A stretch of DNA of 64,000 nt, taken from NCBI GenBank assembly GCA_045648505.1, contig JAZROD010000060.1, positions 54,245-118,244 on the forward strand. Reading direction: 5' to 3'. A program made the translations under genes and the position numbers. Below the pieces are notes generated by a model, which was not told the DNA's origin, did not search any database, and worked only from the letters and a program-made list of their open reading frames with translations. Shown here one piece after another: positions 59,865-64,000 of the stretch (position 1 is the first letter of the stretch; every line of letters starts with the position of its first letter). The DNA is from RGIG8700 sp045648505 (GTDB taxonomy: Bacteria; Bacillota; Clostridia; RGIG6154).

Positions 59865-61354
59865 GCACAAAGGCAGAAGAAATCGGCATTATTATAAAAG
59901 AACAAATCAAAAACTACAAATCCCGAATTGAAATGAACGAAACGGGAACTGTTGTTTTCGTTGGTGACGGTATTGCAGGGGTTTACGGAATTCGTGACTG
60001 TATGTCAAGTGAGCTTCTTGAATTTGAAGACGGAAGCTTTGGTATGGCACAGAACCTTGAAGAAGAGACTGTTTCTGCGGTACTTTTGTCAGATACAAGC
60101 AATATTAAAGAAGGCTCTGTTGTTAAGAGAACAGGAAAAGTTTTATCTGTTCCTGTTGGAGAAAGCTTAATGGGCAGAGTTGTTAATGCTCTTGGTCAGC
60201 CAATAGACGGTAAAGGTCCGGTTGTGACAACTGAGACACGCCCTATTGAGTCTGAAGCTCCCGGCATTATTGAAAGAAAGAGCGTTTCTGTTCCTTTGCA
60301 GACAGGTATTAAGGCTATTGACAGTATGATTCCTATCGGCAGAGGACAGAGAGAACTTATCATCGGTGACAGACAGACAGGTAAAACTGAAATCGCCGTT
60401 GATACAATCATAAATCAGAAAAATTCCGATGTAATATGTATTTATGTTGCAATCGGTCAGAAAAATACATCAGTTGTTCAGCTTGTGAACGAGCTTGAAG
60501 CAAACGGTGCTATGGAATATACAATCGTTGTTTCTGCATCTGCTTCAGAATCTGCTCCTCTTCAGTATGTTGCACCTTATTCAGGTTGCGCTATGGCTGA
60601 ATATTTCAGAGAACAGGGCAAAGATGTTCTGATTATCTATGATGATTTATCAAAGCACGCGGTGGCATACAGAGCACTTTCTCTGTTAATCAGAAGACCA
60701 CCGGGCAGAGAAGCGTATCCGGGTGATGTATTCTATCTCCATTCAAGACTTTTGGAGAGAGCGGCTTGTGTTGCCAAGGAATACGGCGGCGGTTCAATTA
60801 CAGCTCTTCCTATTATTGAAACTCAGGCAGGCGACGTTTCTGCTTATATTCCAACAAACGTAATCTCTATTACAGACGGACAGATATTCCTTGAAACAGA
60901 ACTTTTCCATTCAGGTATTATGCCTGCTATTAACCCTGGTATTTCTGTTAGCCGTGTAGGCGGAAGTGCTCAGCTTAAAGCTATGAAAAAGGTTTCAGGT
61001 GAACTTAAAATCCTTTATTCACAGTACAGAGAACTTAAATCCTTCGCACAGTTCGGTTCAGACCTTGATGCAGATACAAAAGCAAGACTTGCTCTTGGTG
61101 AAAGAATTGTTGAAGTTCTTAAACAGAAGAGAAATGCACCTGTTCGCACAGGTTGTCAGGTTGCAATCGTTTATGCGGTTATCAACGGATATCTTGACGA
61201 AGTGCCAGTTGAAAAGGTTGCACAGTATGAACAGGACCTTTTTGAAAGACTTGAAAGAAACTATGAAGGTCTTTTAAAGAGATTTGAAGAAGGCTTCTAT
61301 GAAGATGAAGACATTGAAACACTTAAAAAAGCATTAGCAGAAATGCAGAGGTGA
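59861..61354 (+). CDS. atpA: ATP synthase subunit alpha
   Basis: 497 residues. The P-loop is GDRQTGKTEIA near residue 169; the arginine finger lies in VSRVGGSAQLKAMK. Full set of N-terminal barrel, nucleotide-binding and C-terminal helical domains. Non-catalytic nucleotide-binding subunit of F1. Starts within the end of atpH (ATGA overlap), so the two are translationally coupled. Confidence 0.96.
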   Translation: MSTKAEEIGIIIKEQIKNYKSRIEMNETGTVVFVGDGIAGVYGIRDCMSSELLEFEDGSFGMAQNLEEETVSAVLLSDTSNIKEGSVVKRTGKVLSVPVGESLMGRVVNALGQPIDGKGPVVTTETRPIESEAPGIIERKSVSVPLQTGIKAIDSMIPIGRGQRELIIGDRQTGKTEIAVDTIINQKNSDVICIYVAIGQKNTSVVQLVNELEANGAMEYTIVVSASASESAPLQYVAPYSGCAMAEYFREQGKDVLIIYDDLSKHAVAYRALSLLIRRPPGREAYPGDVFYLHSRLLERAACVAKEYGGGSITALPIIETQAGDVSAYIPTNVISITDGQIFLETELFHSGIMPAINPGISVSRVGGSAQLKAMKKVSGELKILYSQYRELKSFAQFGSDLDADTKARLALGERIVEVLKQKRNAPVRTGCQVAIVYAVINGYLDEVPVEKVAQYEQDLFERLERNYEGLLKRFEEGFYEDEDIETLKKALAEMQR

Positions 61355-61358
61355 AAAT

Positions 61359-62162
61359 ATGGGTGCAGATACAAAGAAAATCCGTAACCGTATTAAAAGT
61401 GTAAGCTCAACAAAACAGCTGACAAAGGCTATGGGGCTTGTGGCTTCTTCCAAAATAAGAAGAGCAACAGATGCTATGATGAAAAGCCGTGGCTATGAAA
61501 AGGCAGTTACAGAAATTATAAAATCTGTGACCGCTTCTCCCGAATGTCAGAAAAGTCCTTATATGAAAAACAGTGAAAAGAAGAAAATCAAGTTCATTGT
61601 TGTTGCAGGGGACAGAGGTATGGCGGGGGGATACAATGCAAATATTTTCAGAACAGTAAATGAATATGAAAATGCAGAAATTATCCCAATCGGTGCTCGT
61701 GCCTGTGACAGATACGGAGATATGAGAAACAGCTCGGAAGATTTTTCATCTTATGATGCATCAGTTCTTGCAAAAACTCTTTGCGAAGAATTTGCAAAAG
61801 GTGAATTTGATGCTCTTGGAATAGTTTGCACAAGATATGTGTCTATTCTTACTCAGGAAGCTTATATAAAGTGGGTACTTCCTCTTACCAAAAGTGAGGA
61901 AAGTGCAAACACTTCGGTTATTTTTGAACCAAACGAAGCAGAAATTTTAGAATATGCAGTACGCGAATATGTGGCAGGTGCCATAATGAATGCGGTAAGA
62001 GAAGGCTTTGCCTGTGAAGTTGCCGCAAGAAGAAATGCAATGGATTCGGCAGGAAAGAATGCCCAGACAATGATTGACGAGTTAACCCTTTCATACAACA
62101 GAGCAAGACAAGGTGCAATCACTCAGGAAATCACAGAAATCGTTGCAGGAAGCGGACTATAA
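61359..62162 (+). CDS. atpG: ATP synthase subunit gamma
   Basis: 267 residues. The N-terminal helix TKKIRNRIKSVSSTKQLTKA and C-terminal helix RRNAMDSAGKNAQTMIDELT, then LSYNRARQGAITQEITEIV, form the central rotor coiled coil. It is slightly shorter than the usual 285-290 residues because the middle domain is compact. The AGGTGA ribosome binding site overlaps the end of atpA. Confidence 0.94.
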   Translation: MGADTKKIRNRIKSVSSTKQLTKAMGLVASSKIRRATDAMMKSRGYEKAVTEIIKSVTASPECQKSPYMKNSEKKKIKFIVVAGDRGMAGGYNANIFRTVNEYENAEIIPIGARACDRYGDMRNSSEDFSSYDASVLAKTLCEEFAKGEFDALGIVCTRYVSILTQEAYIKWVLPLTKSEESANTSVIFEPNEAEILEYAVREYVAGAIMNAVREGFACEVAARRNAMDSAGKNAQTMIDELTLSYNRARQGAITQEITEIVAGSGL

Positions 62163-62165
62163 AAA

Positions 62166-62390
62166 ATGAATTGACAACTGCGTTGTCATGAATTTTCGCT
62201 GACGCTCAATGAATTGATACAAATGTATCATGAATTGCAAACAAGTTTGCATTCAGGTTAAAAATCGCTTTGCGATTTTCTTTAAATTAAATGCGGAGCA
62301 TTTGTTCATTAATGAACCTTTGGGGTTCAATTCATGGCGAAGCCAATTCATGAAATTTATTTCAATTCATGCTCAAAGAGCAATTCATTA
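62166..62390. repeat. Hairpin array C, inside the atp operon
   Basis: 225 bp between atpG and atpD. Hairpins in order include GACAAC-TGC-GTTGTC, GATACA-AA-TGTATC, GCAAAC-AA-GTTTGC, AAAATCGC-TTT-GCGATTTT, AAATGC-GGA-GCATTT, GTTCAT-TA-ATGAAC, GAACC-TTTG-GGGTTC, GGC-GAA-GCC, GAAAT-TT-ATTTC and GCTC-AAA-GAGC. Copies of ATGAATT separate the first ones, and its reverse complement AATTCAT separates the last ones. The array ends at the atpD ribosome binding site and would be transcribed with the operon. Confidence 0.75.
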
Positions 62391-62406
62391 CAAAGGAGGT
62401 AATTAC

Positions 62407-63801
62407 ATGGCAGAGAAAACAGGTATTGTAACCCAGGTAATGGGACCTGTAGTTGACGTCAGATTTAATGAGGGACAGCTCCCTCCGATAAATAATGCCC
62501 TCACAATTCCAAAGGGGGATAAAACACTTACTGTTGAAGTTTCACAGCACATTGGCGATAACACAGCAAGATGTATCGCTATGGCTTCTACAGACGGACT
62601 TAAAAGAAATACTCCTGTAACAGATACAGGCAGACCAATTTCTGTTCCTGTAGGAAGAGAAACTCTTGGAAGAATTTTTAATGTACTTGGTGAGCCGGTT
62701 GATAACAAGCCTGCACCAGAAAACTGTGAAACTCACGAAATTCACAGACCTGCACCAAAGTATGACACTCTTTCATCATCAACAGAAATTTTAGAAACAG
62801 GTATTAAGGTTATTGACCTTATCTGCCCATATTCAAAGGGTGGTAAAATCGGTTTGTTCGGCGGTGCCGGTGTTGGTAAAACAGTTCTTATTATGGAGCT
62901 TATTAACAACATTGCAAAAGAACACGGTGGTCTTTCTGTTTTCACCGGTGTTGGTGAAAGAACAAGAGAAGGTAACGACCTTTACAACGAAATGATGGAA
63001 TCAGGTGTTTTAAATAATACAACACTGGTTTACGGACAGATGAACGAGCCACCCGGAGCAAGAATGAGAGTTGCTCTTTCAGGTCTTACAATGGCTGAAT
63101 ATTTCCGTGATGAAGAAGGACAGGATGTGCTTTTATTCATTGATAACATTTTCCGTTTCACTCAGGCAGGTTCAGAGGTTTCTGCACTTTTAGGCAGAAT
63201 GCCTTCTGCGGTAGGTTATCAGCCTACACTTGCAAATGAAATGGGTATGCTTCAGGAAAGAATTACATCAACTAAAAAAGGTTCTATCACATCTATTCAG
63301 GCAGTTTATGTGCCTGCCGATGACTTAACTGACCCTGCTCCTGCAACAACCTTTGCTCACCTTGATGCAACAACAGTTTTATCAAGAAATATTGCTCAAC
63401 TTGGTATATATCCAGCAGTTGATCCCCTTGAATCAACTTCAAGAATATTAGATCCAAGAATAGTAGGTAGAAATCATTATGATGTTGCTACTGAGGTAAA
63501 AAATATTCTTGAAAGATACAAAGAGTTACAAGATATAATTGCGATTTTAGGAGTAGATGAATTATCAGATGATGATAAGAAAGTAGTGGCAAGAGCTAGA
63601 AGAGTTCAAAGATTCTTATCTCAACCATTTACTGTTGCAGAACAATTTACAGGAATGCAAGGTAGATATGTACCTGTAAAAGAAACAGTAAGAGGATTTA
63701 AAGAGATATTAGAAGGAAAATATGATGATTTACCTGAAGCAGCATTTCTTTTTGTAGGGACTATAGAAGAAGCTATAGAAAAAGCTAAGACCTTAAGATA
63801 G
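62407..63801 (+). CDS. atpD: ATP synthase subunit beta
   Basis: 464 residues. The P-loop GLFGGAGVGKTVLIMEL and FTGVGERTREGNDLYNEM, then LLFIDNIFRFTQAGSEVSAL are diagnostic of the catalytic F1 subunit. Start at 62407 behind AAAGGAGG; the frame is open upstream through the hairpin array but has no start signal. The protein is intact throughout, yet codon choice changes after about 63394: Gln turns from CAG to CAA, Leu to TTA and Ile to ATA. The C-terminal third may derive from another genome. Confidence 0.96.
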   Translation: MAEKTGIVTQVMGPVVDVRFNEGQLPPINNALTIPKGDKTLTVEVSQHIGDNTARCIAMASTDGLKRNTPVTDTGRPISVPVGRETLGRIFNVLGEPVDNKPAPENCETHEIHRPAPKYDTLSSSTEILETGIKVIDLICPYSKGGKIGLFGGAGVGKTVLIMELINNIAKEHGGLSVFTGVGERTREGNDLYNEMMESGVLNNTTLVYGQMNEPPGARMRVALSGLTMAEYFRDEEGQDVLLFIDNIFRFTQAGSEVSALLGRMPSAVGYQPTLANEMGMLQERITSTKKGSITSIQAVYVPADDLTDPAPATTFAHLDATTVLSRNIAQLGIYPAVDPLESTSRILDPRIVGRNHYDVATEVKNILERYKELQDIIAILGVDELSDDDKKVVARARRVQRFLSQPFTVAEQFTGMQGRYVPVKETVRGFKEILEGKYDDLPEAAFLFVGTIEEAIEKAKTLR

Positions 63802-63812
63802 GGGATGAAGTT

Positions 63813-64000
63813 ATGAGTAATACTTTTAAAATAACTATTGTTTCCCAAGGGGAAAAGCCCATAGAATTTGAAGCAGAATCATTAATAACATCTACGAAGG
63901 ATGGAAGGATTGAGTTTAGAGCTAATCATTCACCTATAATAGTTAGTACAGTTCCAGCTACAACTATAATAATAAATGGAAGTAGTAGAGAGCAAGTATT
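63813..64000 (+). CDS. atpC: ATP synthase subunit epsilon, N-terminal part
   Basis: The frame runs off the window after 62 codons. It starts MSNTFKITIVSQGEKPIEFE and continues TSTKDGRIEFRANHSPIIVS, the beta-barrel start of the epsilon subunit with the conserved NHSP-type turn (usually NHAP). It would regulate rotation and link gamma to the c-ring. Codon usage is the AT-extreme type seen at the end of atpD. Confidence 0.82.
   Translation, partial: MSNTFKITIVSQGEKPIEFEAESLITSTKDGRIEFRANHSPIIVSTVPATTIIINGSSREQV

Noticed and set aside
62230..62406. N-terminal extension of AtpD
   Set aside because: It translates the hairpin array, and AAAGGAGG is placed for ATG 62407.

Overview
The window looks like a low-GC Gram-positive chromosome of the class Clostridia, probably an uncultured gut lineage. 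The support is near-consensus TTGACA-17-TATAAT promoters, strong AAGGAGG-type ribosome binding sites, lipoprotein solute-binding proteins, SLH S-layer proteins with copper-amine-oxidase-like domains, smpB next to one-piece ssrA, and a clostridial atp operon. Species cannot be assigned from sequence alone.

Layout. 1-6.6 kb: the end of a parvulin-type foldase, then argF-carA-carB::dapF. CarA has lost its glutaminase triad, and the DapF domain fused to CarB lacks its first catalytic Cys. 6.7-9.8 kb: a class III-like Fic protein and a polar amino-acid ABC transporter. 9.9-15.4 kb: two paralogous Gfo/Idh/MocA oxidoreductases around an AraC regulator, then an NSS transporter and a DUF1653 protein. 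15.4-18.7 kb: a restriction-modification island with a controller, an HNH endonuclease and two methyltransferases, one carrying its own HTH domain. 18.9-25.4 kb: a 6.5 kb element in the 3' end of tRNA-Leu(CAA), with integrase, MntA-HepT, a CI/Cro-like switch, several tiny proteins, an HUH replication initiator and two candidate small RNAs. 25.5-29.7 kb: alanyl-tRNA editing protein, ung, membrane proteins, smpB and tmRNA.

30.4-56.1 kb is a carbohydrate and cell-surface region: a 1676-aa secreted beta-helix protein, an AraC regulator divergent from a creatinase-like/ASRT/creatininase-like operon, an orphan sugar-binding lipoprotein, a GH3 enzyme, and an operon led by an HU gene that encodes a second beta-helix protein, two SLH proteins and a 1252-aa secreted protein. 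Three promoters here share one geometry (TGYAAA, 21 bp, TGYAAA, 27 bp, TATAAT, no -35), which suggests an AraC-type regulon. 57-64 kb is the atp operon I-B-E-F-H-A-G-D-C. Subunit c has a two-carboxylate, Na+-type motif. Codon usage changes abruptly inside atpD near 63.4 kb, so the last 0.6 kb may come from another genome.

The least explained feature is a set of three intergenic arrays (29.02-29.35, 29.95-30.12, 62.17-62.39 kb). They are made of many short hairpins with unrelated stem sequences separated by a near-constant 7-8 nt word that reads one way in part of the array and as its reverse complement elsewhere. One abuts the tmRNA promoter and one lies inside the atp operon just before the atpD ribosome binding site.
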